From Simmondsia chinensis (Eukaryota > Streptophyta > Magnoliopsida > Caryophyllales > Simmondsiaceae), in NCBI GenBank assembly GCA_018398585.1, contig JAGTTD010000014.1, positions 18,475,387-18,539,386 on the forward strand: DNA of 64,000 nt, read 5' to 3'. The notes under the pieces are model-generated. The model searched no databases and was not told where the DNA came from. It worked only from the letters and a program-made list of their open reading frames with translations. Numbering within the stretch: the first letter of the stretch is position 1; every line of letters begins with the position of its first letter. Both the position numbers and the translations under genes were made by a program. Shown in pieces: positions 1 to 10,700 of the stretch.

Positions 1-818
1 ACCTCTTCTCTTCTTTTCCTTTTTTTTTTTTTTTTCTTTTTCCTTTCATTTTCTTTCATACTTGCTTTCATTCGGGCTCAGGCATAACCTTCAAAATCTA
101 TTATGTAAATAACATCCTAATGTTGAGATTTGAGCATCTATCAATCAAAAAGAAGGGTAAAACAGTCACGCGAACTAATGAACACATACACCATGGTTTT
201 ATTAAGATAATGCCGTAAATTAGATAGTACATTGCATCTAGAACACAAAAATGAATTTCTCAAGTTATTCTATTCCAACGAAGCAAACAAGCTAAGAAAA
301 AGTATTAAATTATGCCCGGCAAGCATGATAATAGGATCTAAGTAGTGACATGGTTTATTCATTGTGGTTTATTCCTATTGGTAAGTGGGTTTACAACTTG
401 CCCCTCCATATCTTACTCCAAACTTTATAAATCTAAGGAGAATAGTAAGAATAACTAAATGAATAAATGACCCTAACAAATTACTCCTAAACAATAAAAA
501 TCTCAAATATGTTTTTTTTTTTTTTCCTTTTTTTGCCGCATGACATTAATATAACTCCTATTATTATCATTCTTTTTTATTCAAAAGTAACTATGTTAGG
601 TGTGTCTCCCAAGGGTGTCCCATGTCTACATGGAAGGGAATGGGGCGGCAAATAGGGTTGTAGGTTTAGGACTTTAGGGGTAGCAGGGTGATACTAGGCT
701 TGATTTTGTATTCCATGAATCATATAGAATAGTTAATATTGAATCGCTAAGTAGGGCTATCCATAGTAAGCTCTTATAGCATTCTCTTTAGCTTCATAAA
801 AAGGTATAGTATTTATAG
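1..818. other. AT-rich intergenic spacer
   Basis: No coding sequence, RNA gene or bounded repeat is recognisable. The stretch has several T-runs (near 23-35 and 511-525) and is otherwise low-complexity AT-rich plant spacer. Confidence 0.5.
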
Positions 819-1821
819 AGACCCCTGCACTGTTGGTGAAAATCAAAGTAATCCCCCGAACTTTTAATTTTATTAAAGACATCCCTCGAATTATTGGTCA
901 AAATTAATGTGACTCCACTTCCCTCAACTTCTAATTTATTTAAAGACACCCCAAGACTGATAACTAAAATCAATTTGATCCCTCAACTTCAAATATTTTA
1001 AGATATATGAAATTATTGAAAAAATTCAAAGAAAATTTAGTTCGAGTATGGTGAGATTTTATAATATATTTTTTAGGTGTACAAACTTTGGTGACTTTTT
1101 TTTTCAGGTATTATTCCCATAACTAAGGTTTCATTAAATTAAGTTAACGTGACACCTAAAAGTTAATTTGACTAAAGGAAAAAATTCCATTCATATTTAG
1201 ACCAATTTAAATATAAAATAATTTTAAAAATAAAAATATAATATTCAAAATTTTTAATTTTGAAAATTCTTCATTGGTAGTATTTGGCAATTTCATATTG
1301 GATAATATTCAAAGAGATCCCCTGAACTATTGGCTAATATTAAAGTGACCCGAACTTTTAATTTCGTCAAATACATTTCCGAACTATTGGTCAAACCAAT
1401 GTGACCCTCCAAACTATTAATTTCATCAAAGCCACCCCGAGCTATTAACTAAAATCAATTTAATCCCCCAACTTAAAAATTTTATCAAACACATTTGGAA
1501 CAATTAAAAAAATTCAAAGAAAGATTGGTTCAAATATTTTGAGGTTTAATAATATACTTTTTAGGTGCCTTGAGATTTTGAAATATATTTATGATAATGT
1601 AGACTCTAAAAACTAATCTATCCAAGTACCGTCCATGTAACTTCGGTAAGATTTCATTAGATTAAGCTTATGTGACATTGACGAAACAATATAACTAAGG
1701 GAAATAATGTCGTTTATATTTGAAACAATTTTAAATATTAGAAAAATATTAAAAATAATTTAAAAACAAAAATATAATTTTTATTTTAAAAATGATTTAT
1801 TGACAACTTTGGGGAGTTCTA
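819..1821. repeat. Tandem duplication of a ~490-bp AT-rich unit
   Basis: Two diverged direct copies lie head to tail (about 819-1311 and 1312-1821). Both open with phrases such as 'cccgaacttttaattt' and 'attggtcaaa', share a stretch around 'aaattcaaagaaa', and close with an AT-rich 'taaaaataaaaatata' tail. Each copy also contains shorter internal repeats of a 'cccc-gaact-aattt-atcaaa-acaccc' type. No coding potential is seen. The second copy ends where the gypsy fragment begins. Confidence 0.6.
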
Positions 1822-1833
1822 TATTTAAAAATC

Positions 1834-2820
1834 TTGGTGGTTGTTGATCGCCTAAGCAAATACGGCCATTTCTATGCTCTAAGCCATTTGTATTCAGCTG
1901 TTGATGTCGCTTTTTTGGATCACATTTACCGCCTGCATGGCTTACCGAACTCCATAATCAATGATCACGACCCAATCTTCATAAGCATGTTTTGGCAAGA
2001 ACTCTTCTCTCACCTTAGCACTCAGCTGAATCTTTCCTCTTCTTACCATCCACAATCTGATGGTCAGACAGAAGTGCTAAACAGATGCCTTGAAACATAC
2101 TTACGTTGTATGGCTAGCGAGTGTCCACGTGATTGGCAGCGCTGGCTTCTCTTAGCCGAATGGTGGTATAACACCACTTTTCATTCCGCCGCTCAAGCAA
2201 GTCCTTATGAGATTTTGTATGGGCAAACTCCCCTAGTCCATCGCTCGTATCTTCCCGGTGAATCTGCCGTCGACATGGTGGATCATATCCTCACTGCTCG
2301 AGAAGAAGCTATCAGTCGTCTCAAGCACCATCTTTATTGTGCCCAAAACAGCATGAAACAACAGGTAGATAGCCATCGTTCTGAATGTGAATTCCGAATT
2401 TGCGACTACATGTGGTCAAAGCTGCAGCCTTACTGGCAACATACTGTTGTCAACCGCCAATATCACAAGCTATCTCCACCGTTCTATGGGCCTTTTCATA
2501 TCATCCATCGTATTGGGCCAATCGCCTATAAGCTCGATCTCCCAGTCCATGCCGCCATCCATCACACGGTGCACGTCTCCCTCCTCAAATGTTGCATTAG
2601 TGTACCCGCTAGCTCCACTCCCCTTTCCATTGAGTGGCCGCCAACTCCCCTTCTGCCTCAACTTGAACGCATTCTGGATCACTGGGTTGTTTGCCGCCGG
2701 CACCTTGCTGCCATTCAAGTACTGATTCAATGGTAGGGTCAACCTAGTGAAGACGCCACGTGGGAGTTCCTCTACGACCTCAAGCTACGTTTCCCACACT
2801 TTGGCCCCTGTGGACAAGGG
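1834..2820 (+). pseudogene. Ty3/gypsy integrase and C-terminal domain, truncated
   Basis: The reading frame starts inside the integrase core at 'VVVDRLSKYGHF', a signature of Ty3/gypsy integrases, and continues through 'YHPQSDGQTEVLNRCLE', which includes the Glu of the D,D(35)E triad in the usual 'DGQTE' context. The second catalytic Asp lies in 'INDHDPIF' (usually 'SDRD-x-F'), so the surrounding motif has changed. The GPY/F-like region ('GPFHIIHRIGPIAYKLDLP') follows. A stop codon at 2734-2736 interrupts a chromodomain-like tail whose sequence resumes in the same frame ('EDATWEFLYDL'). Gag, protease, RT and RNase H are missing. Confidence 0.85.
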
Positions 2821-2832
2821 TCAAGTTCCGCC

Positions 2833-2856
2833 GGGGGGGGGGGGGGGGGGGGGGGG
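2833..2856. repeat. Poly-G homopolymer (24 nt)
   Basis: An uninterrupted run of G sits between the integrase tail and the LTR, where a polypurine tract would be expected. The run may be an expanded polypurine tract or a base-calling or assembly artefact. Confidence 0.85.
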
Positions 2857-3230
2857 AACGAGTCGGCTCCTGCTCCACTCGTATCCCCTTCGTGCCAACT
2901 TGCGACCCCACCTAGTATTATCACACGCCAACTCAGCTACCCTGCCACCTCATCATAGCTACCTTTTGCTAGTATAAATAAGTGGGATTTCTTTAGGGTT
3001 TCCCATGCTTGGATGATGGGTTGATATTTTCCCTTTCTGCCCTAAATTCTCTCTCTCTTCCCCTCCTTCTTCAATCTGTCCCTCTTTCTATACTTACACT
3101 TATATTATACTATACAAATATATACAATCCGGGATAGCAATCTAGCTATCTCGTAGCTCACTGCCTCGCTTGTGTTGCATTGGTGCTAGATTTGATTGAT
3201 TAGATAGGATCCCATCTCGGATCCTATCAG
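2857..3230 (+). repeat. 3' LTR of the truncated gypsy element
   Basis: This non-coding segment has a TATA-like 'tataaata' at 2973-2980, a CT-rich stretch after it and the terminal 'ggatcctatca'. The same end sequence bounds the LTRs of the 18473-25561 gypsy element. The left LTR boundary is obscured by the G-run. Confidence 0.65.
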
Positions 3231-3240
3231 GATCCCCCCC

Positions 3241-4420
3241 TTTTTACGTGTGAATTTGTTAGAATTTGAGTCTCTGAATATTTTCTTCACCTTTTTAATT
3301 TAAAACATGATATTTATCATATCATATATTCATCTCTTGAATATTTGTTGAGCATAAAAATTTATTTATCTCATAAATAAATAATTCACCCCATGTATTT
3401 ATTTTTAAATATTTTTAAATAGTGCTTAAGTTGAAGTTTGAGAATAGACTTCAAGAACAATCTAACTCTAACTCCAAATGGGTCAAATATAATTATCATC
3501 TTATGATAATAATTGATTATCATTTAATAAAACTTAATTCTACTACTGCACTTTAGAATTAAAGATATCCACTCAAGAATTTTCCAAATAACTTTTATTA
3601 CGACAATTAACCTCTCTAGTAGAAATTCATGAGCAAAAGTAACTTTAACTGCTATAATTACTTTTCTCAAATTTCTCGCCGTAGTTCCTAACTCGCCCTT
3701 CTCGAACAATTCAATAACAATTTCCGTAGTATATCCAAATGTCAAACATATGGAATATTCTGTCCAAAGATTCTATAATCCGTTCGCAGCGAATCAACAA
3801 AGGGGACATCTTTATCTTATTAGAGACTATAGATTCCACGTAAAATAACTGTTCTCGCCATATTTCATGTCGTTACCCAATGCACATATGATTCAAGTGA
3901 ACATGGTGTGACTAATCCTTTTAGTACATAAAAGTAACGAATAATCCATATACGAGTTCAGACTATTTCCTGGATTTAGAGTTATCATCTTATAGAAATT
4001 ATTACTGATAGCAGTTAAAAAACAAATAACTTATGTGGTCTAGTTTAGTGTTCCAATCTTATTAACAACCAACATAATACTATTAGATCTCTATTCACAT
4101 GATCAAGACAAGTTATCAAAAGTATCATACTATAATTTTATGAGACAAGTTGTCCAAACTCATCACTAACTACGAACATATACTTTGACAATGTATTACT
4201 AGTTTGATCTAAGTTTATCCGTGATTTAATCTCATTGACCACTTAAACCTAATCTGATATGTCATCTTAGACTACGTCTATCTCATAGAATGTTTTAGAA
4301 AAACAATCACACGCACGTTTAACTCATAAAATATAATCAAACAATAAATAAATAGAATAATTTTATTTATTTAATATTTAAAATAAACTAATTGTATTTT
4401 TTTAGGACACTAATTCTACA
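3241..4420 (-). repeat. Antisense copia LTR fragment
   Basis: Read on the minus strand, this matches the copia LTR at 56453 onward in order and in detail, for example 'aaatattaaataaataaaatta', the 'gtgatgagtttggaca.cttgtct' block and the 'ggaacactaa...gaccac' block. On the minus strand it begins TGTAGAATTA, directly after a purine-rich 'ggggaagaatc', as a 3' LTR following a polypurine tract would. The other end is lost against the gypsy fragment. Confidence 0.75.
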
Positions 4421-4543
4421 GATTCTTCCCCACTAGCCAGTATAATGGTATTTATATGTAATTTCAATAAGCTTTATATCATAATTCGCTAGGTCTTATT
4501 AAATTTATTTAGTAACTGTAGTATTTTCCTTACCATACTAAAA

Positions 4544-4574
<31 letters not shown>

Positions 4575-4626
4575 CTGGATTAATATTATCCAATAAAAAA
4601 ATTGTCTAAAGTAAAGAACTCAGGCG
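4421..4626. other. Upstream region of RPT5, with poly-A run
   Basis: This short spacer lies between the antisense LTR and the RPT5 TATA box. It holds an A-run at about 4540-4564. No ORF is seen. The proximal promoter of RPT5 must lie here or in the adjoining LTR. Confidence 0.5.
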
Positions 4627-4634
4627 TATAAAAA
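4627..4634 (+). promoter_or_regulatory. TATA box of RPT5
   Basis: 'TATAAAAA' lies about 170 bp before the RPT5 start codon, with a CT-rich 5' leader between (the 'ctctctctc' type common in plant leaders). Transcription would begin about 30 bp downstream, near 4660. The start site is inferred, not shown. Confidence 0.65.
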
Positions 4635-4799
4635 CCTAGGGCACTCGCTTTCTTGGAGAGGACTGCAAATGATGCAATTACCCTGACTACTCCTACATCT
4701 CTCTCTCCTTGTATCTTCGATTCCAAGAAGAGGGTCATTCGCTTTGCTTCTTCTTCCTCTCCTTTCCTTATCTCCCACATCTCTCTCTCTCGATCGAAG

Positions 4800-7700
4800 A
4801 TGGCTTCGTCAATGGCGGAAGACACGAGTTTCCAAGAGGATCAGCTTGCTTCTATGACCACCGACGACATAGTTAGGGCTTCTCGCCTTCTCGATAACGA
4901 GATTCGCATCCTCAAGGTTCATTCTTCTTCTTCTTCTTCTTCTCTCTCTCTCTCTCTCTCTCACTGATTGTATTATGTATAATCTCTGTTTGGAGTTTGA
5001 TTTCTTTGGAAGAACTTAATATCTTGTGTTTATTGTGTGTAATTTGTGCGTGCCAAAGGAAGAGGTGCAGAGGACAACGCTGGAGTTGGATTCCTTCAAG
5101 GAGAAGATAAAGGAGAATCAAGAGAAGATTAAGCTGAATAAGCAACTTCCCTACCTTGTGGGCAACATCGTGGAGGTACATAGCTTAATTTCACTCACCC
5201 CTTTTGAAAATTAAGGTGTTTTGTTTCATTGGCAACTGCGTGAATGTCAAGGTGAAAGGGGTAGCAGAACTGTGATGTTCCTTTTCTGGCATGTTATCCG
5301 CTATATGGTAGTGTCTTATGCAACTTAAATTTTGCTCTAGGGCAATTTCAGGAGAGCAGTATTTGGCTGTTTAGTAATTGAGAATTTATAGATAACTTCG
5401 TTAGAGTATAAAACCATTATTGAGCCTTCACGCAATAGTTTAAACTTTTAGGAGAGTTGGTCCATGATCACAGCCTTGTTGACCTAGGGTCATGGGCTCA
5501 AATCCCAACAATCCACGCTCTTAATAATATATTAGTATAATTTAAGCACAAGGTGTGAGGTGTGCATGTACATTATCCATGTTTCAAGCTCATTGGCACT
5601 TGGGATAAGTAAAGTCAAGTGTTTAGCTTCGAGCCTTCTTGTCTAGAAGACTGATTATATTGCCGTGATTTAAGCAGGAATCTGATGGTGTAAGTGTTGG
5701 GAATTGGGAGGAATCAATGATTTACATGTTATCCTTTTGCTTTATCCATTTAGTCACTTTTGATTATCTGCACTGGGTATACATATGCCACCTCATACAT
5801 ATGCCACCTCTCTATATATATTGACTGCATAAACATGTTATTTGTACTATTCTGACTAATAATCTAGATAGTTCTTTTCTGAACATTCGGTGGATAAGTC
5901 TAAATCAAAATTAAGAACTTTTGCTGATCTGAGTACGTATGATCTTTTCCTCAGTTTTTGGCTATATATGTTTACAGATATTGGAGATGAATCCAGAAGA
6001 TGAAGCTGAAGAAGATGGCGGAAATGTTGATCTTGACTCACAGAGAAAAGGGAAATGTGTTGTATTGAAGACATCTACTAGACAGGTGGCTGTTTGTTTT
6101 TGTTCTTCACTTCTCAGCCATGGTTGCATGTTGCCCCTTTCCCCCCCACCATACTATGGAGGGTGATTACATGTTTCTGATGCTACAGATTAGGAGACCC
6201 ACTTTATAATATTCTCATATCTTGAAATTGTGTATTGCTTTGGATAAACTTTTAGAGTCACTGGAATTGTAAGCCTCAGAAAGGTGGAAAATCTTTGTGA
6301 TGAAGTAATATGATACTTCGGATTGGATACTTGTATGGCAATTGTAGTACCACGGGAGCATACATTTTTTCATTGAGATGCTGTGCTTGTTGAGATTTCT
6401 GAAATCTTTTGCTTTGTTTAGTAAAAAAGTGTGAGCTGCAAGCTCTCGGCACTGTGGTTCTTGTATTGAATTTATGTCTTCTTCTGATATCGGGTTATGG
6501 CAAATAGGCCAACGAGGCTTTGGTAGAATAATATCATTGTACAGGCCCTAGACAGGTCCTAAGTTAAATCTCTAGAGTCCCACTTACCTATCCAAAAGAA
6601 AAATCTGTGTCAAATTAGAAAAAAATGTTTTACTATGCCTGCTCATGTTTCTTTAGCGTGAAATCGAATGTAGCCTATGTAATGGCTATTCAGGTGATGA
6701 AAATTAGCTTAGTACTGCATTAATCTTTCTGTGACAACCAACAGCAGCAGCAAAACCACCCAATGCCTAAGAGGCTTTTGCTGACGCAGGATCAGGGGAG
6801 GGGGAGTTGAAATGTACGCAGTCTAATCTTATAGAGTGCTACCCTGAAAGGAGGCTGTGTCCGGAGGGCCCCCAATGCTAGAAAGAAAGACATATCAACA
6901 TTTATAAAGTCAGGTTATGTGAAAGTCAAATTGAGTAAAGTGAAGTTGCATTGGATGAAGCAATACCAAAACATGCAAGCATGAAAACACCTATAAACAC
7001 CGCAACAACAAAAGAGCACATGAACGCGTAGATGCATTGTGGCCTGGCAACAATGTGCTACCCTCCCCTAACATCTATTTTGGCTACATGTATTTTTGAC
7101 TGCTACTTAGCTCTATTTAAGGCCATCTCTTCATCAAGGTTTAGATGGGTAAGGTCATATCTAATCATCTTCCTCCAGTTTTTCTTTGGCCTGCTTCTAC
7201 CTCTCCTCCTGTGCGTTAGTTGCTCACACTTCCTAACGGGGGGTAGTGATCGGTTTCCTTCTAACATACCCAAACCACTGCAGGCGTTGTGCCCTCAACT
7301 GGTGCCACACCTAATTTACTTCTTATAAGGTCATTTCTGATTTGGTTTTTCCTAGTATGTCCACACATTCACCATGTCATTCTCATCTTAGGCACCTTCA
7401 ACTTTTGTGTGTGGCACTGTTTAACTGGCCAACATTCGGCACACTGACACGGCCGATTTCACTATCGTCTTATAGTATTTTCCCCTCAACTTGAGAGGGA
7501 AATTTCTATTGCATAATATTGCTAAGGCCATCTTCCACTTACACCATCCCACTTTAATCCGGTTGTTAATATCCTTAGTCGAATCCGCCGTTCTATTGCA
7601 TCATTGAACCCAAAATATCGGAAGCATTCTTTCGGCATGCTTTTTGATCTAATCCAGTGTATAAAAAGGCGTGACTAAGGTGCGCCTAGGCGCTGAGGCG

Positions 7701-10700
7701 AGGCAAGGCGAGGCGCGGCTCGGCTCCCTTGCCTCACAAGCCTCAGGCGAGGCGCGCAAAGCGTTGAGTCGCGCCTGGGCGTGCCTTTTGTTTTTTTGGG
7801 TATATTTTGCCTTAAATTTAACATATTATTATATTGTGTTACATAGTTTTTGAAAAAAGCTTATGTTGATATATTTACAATTTTTGTAAAAAAAGCTTAA
7901 GTTGATATATAGAATATAGCGCGTTTTGATGAATATCAATATCTTTTGGCGGTATTTTTCTTAAGCACTATATAGATTTTTATTAGAGTTGTTATATTAC
8001 ATAATTAATTAATTTTATAACTTATGTTCATGAAATATTTTATAAATATAGAATATGAATGCATATTACGGAACTGTGCGCCTCACTTCGCTAAGGTGCG
8101 CGCCTTCGCCTTTCGCCTTGCGCCTAGGCACTAGGACCCCCCTATAGCCTCAGTGCGCCTTGCGCCTTTTTATACATTGATCTAATCTTCACATCCTCTC
8201 TGCTTGGGCTGGTTGTGGTGCCAAATTTGAATTCCATATACTCTGTTTTTGATCTATTGAGCCTTAAGCCTTTCAATTCCAAGGCATTTCTCAAAGTTCT
8301 AGCTTCTCATGTTCTCATTGTCTTGACTTGCTCACCAAACTATATCATCAACAATGCCATTGACAACCACAAGCCATATACACCATTGGACACTTCTTTT
8401 GCAACTCTGTTAACTTGGTTGGTTGCCAAGCGGAGGAAAGTTGAGTGAGCTCATAATTCATATGCAGCCAAAAATAATAGATGTCATTGTATCATGCATA
8501 TGTCCGGTGACTGTCTATTTGACTACAATTGATGTATCTTCTTGAATGCAGACAATATTTCTTCCTGTGGTTGGACTTGTTGATCCTGATAAATTGAAGC
8601 CGGGAGATTTGGTTGGGGTTAACAAAGACAGTTATTTGATTCTGGACACTCTCCCATCTGAGTATGATTCACGAGTAAAGGCTATGGAAGTTGATGAAAA
8701 GCCAACTGAGGATTATAACGACATTGGAGGTCTAGAGAAACAGGTGAGTGTCTGATGCTGTACATGGAGTTATCCTGCACCTTCTACTAAGTTTCTCTAA
8801 CAACTACACTGTATATTGTTCCATACAGATACAAGAACTGGTTGAGGCTATAGTATTACCGATGACACACAAGGAACGATTTCAAAAGTTGGGAATTCGT
8901 CCGCCAAAGGGGGTGCTGCTTTATGGACCTCCTGGCACAGGGAAAACTCTGATGGCCCGTGCTTGTGCAGCACAAACAAATGCCACTTTTCTGAAGCTTG
9001 CTGGACCTCAGCTCGTCCAGGTGTGTTCTAATATTTCATTCACCTTAGTAATTCTCCTGCGTTATTTAAATCTATGTTGCTCTGCAATTTGAGACTGCTG
9101 AATGAATTCCAAGAGTGAACTTGGGTTCTTGTTGATTTTGTTTCGATGTAGTGCTGTTTATCATATATTAGAGTTTGCCATAATTTTTTTACCCCCTGAG
9201 GTCTGAAATCATGACCCTGAGTGAGAATCCATTTTCTGCCATTAGCATATAGCATGGAATCAATTAAAGGCTGTTACATGAAGTAATAGTTATTACATTG
9301 TAGAATTTGAACTATCCATCATTTGATTGGTCATTGTGCAACTTAGCAATGGTCTTTGTAATGCATATATATTGTTTTTATTCACTGAAACATATTTGTA
9401 TATTAAAAACTACGAAATGGTAATCAATGATCATATGACTATTCTTTAGTATTTTTGCAAACAAAAGGTTTAAAAGCAACTTTTGTTCCCTACCCATTGT
9501 GTAACGTCTGCCACATCGTGATACCATAACCACAATGTTATGCAACCGTGACCCATGATTTGATTTTGTGGGATCTAGAAGAATTTTTGGATGCAATAAG
9601 CCTTAGCATACTTGAAAGTGTTCCCAGTAAGTGGCATTACTAGTACACATTAGTCTTGGGAAGCAGTTCAAGATAGGATTATGTCTAGTGGATTCAATGC
9701 TTGATTTGCTTGGGTAATGTGTACCTTCTTCCCTTTTCAGCTGTCAATGTCCTGAGTTACCCTCCCCTGATGGGCTAGTAGTTGCTAAGGATAACATGGG
9801 GGCAATGAAACACATGATGACTGGGTCATAATTCCATTTTTCATTTTTCTGTTGGGAAAAATGCAGTTTCTATTGGCTAATGGTACCATCAACATTGTGA
9901 TCCCTCAAACATATCATATATTATTGACCTTTTTTTTACATGGTCTTTAGGTAGTGAAATTTGGGTGTTTATGAACCGTGGATTGGCCAAAGCTTTGTTC
10001 TGAGATAGTAATGGTGACTTGCATTACCCTGAACAACATCATTCTAGGATTGGCCAAGCTTTGTTCTGAGATAGTAATGGTGACTTGCATTACCCTGAAC
10101 AACATCATTCTAGGAAAGAAGATTGTAACACTTTGGGGTTGTAACCTTTTCTCTCTTTATCATTAAAATTTTTGTCGCATTCCCCTATCTTGGTAACCAT
10201 AGAAAAGCACCTAAGCTTCCGTGCATCTGATTGAGTTCATTCCTCCATAAAGGAAAGAGAAATTATGGAATGGTACTGTTTCCTCAGATCATATGTGCTG
10301 AGGTAGATTTTGCTACTTCTGTTGGAATTCCCAATTGTGTTACAGTGTCTCGTGTCCTGAGTCACGACCATTAGTTGGAGCTTTTATTCTGCATGTCCTG
10401 GAATTATTGGATGGTTATGGATAGCAGGCACCTGCTTTGTAATGTTTTCTCTGACGAGGTTCTACAATGCTCTACATGTGCAAAATATATTTCCATAGTT
10501 AAATTTATGTTGTGTCTAAGTTTTCATGATCTGGAATATGGCTAATTACTTTCTTAAAATTTCAGATGTTCATAGGAGATGGTGCGAAGCTCGTGCGTGA
10601 TGCCTTCCAGCTTGCTAAAGAGAAGGCACCCTGCATCATATTTATTGATGAAATTGATGCTATTGGGACCAAGCGGTTTGACAGGTACATGTATCTCATA

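Larger units (their letters stand above)
1822..3230 (+). mobile_element. 5'-truncated Ty3/gypsy retrotransposon (integrase end plus 3' LTR)
   Basis: Only the 3' portion of a gypsy element is present: integrase core, integrase C-terminus, a chromodomain-like tail and a terminal LTR ending in 'ggatcctatca'. The integrase C-terminus (phrases like 'YKLDLP', 'AIHHTVHVS') closely resembles that of the minus-strand gypsy element at 18473-25561, whose LTR also ends 'ggatcctatca'. The two are therefore related families. The left edge at about 1822 joins unrelated repeat DNA, so this is a truncated relic. Confidence 0.85.

Noticed and set aside
2470..2742. Minus-strand ORF opposite the gypsy integrase
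   Set aside because: Shadow of the plus-strand integrase frame, with no domain of its own.
4653..4799. Upstream in-frame extension of RPT5 exon 1
   Set aside because: The extension begins at a TTG, is CT-rich leader sequence, and known RPT5 proteins start where the ATG at 4800 lies.
7671..7853. Short ORF in the GC-rich arm of the TIR element
   Set aside because: It encodes only the repeated GGCG words of the element arm.
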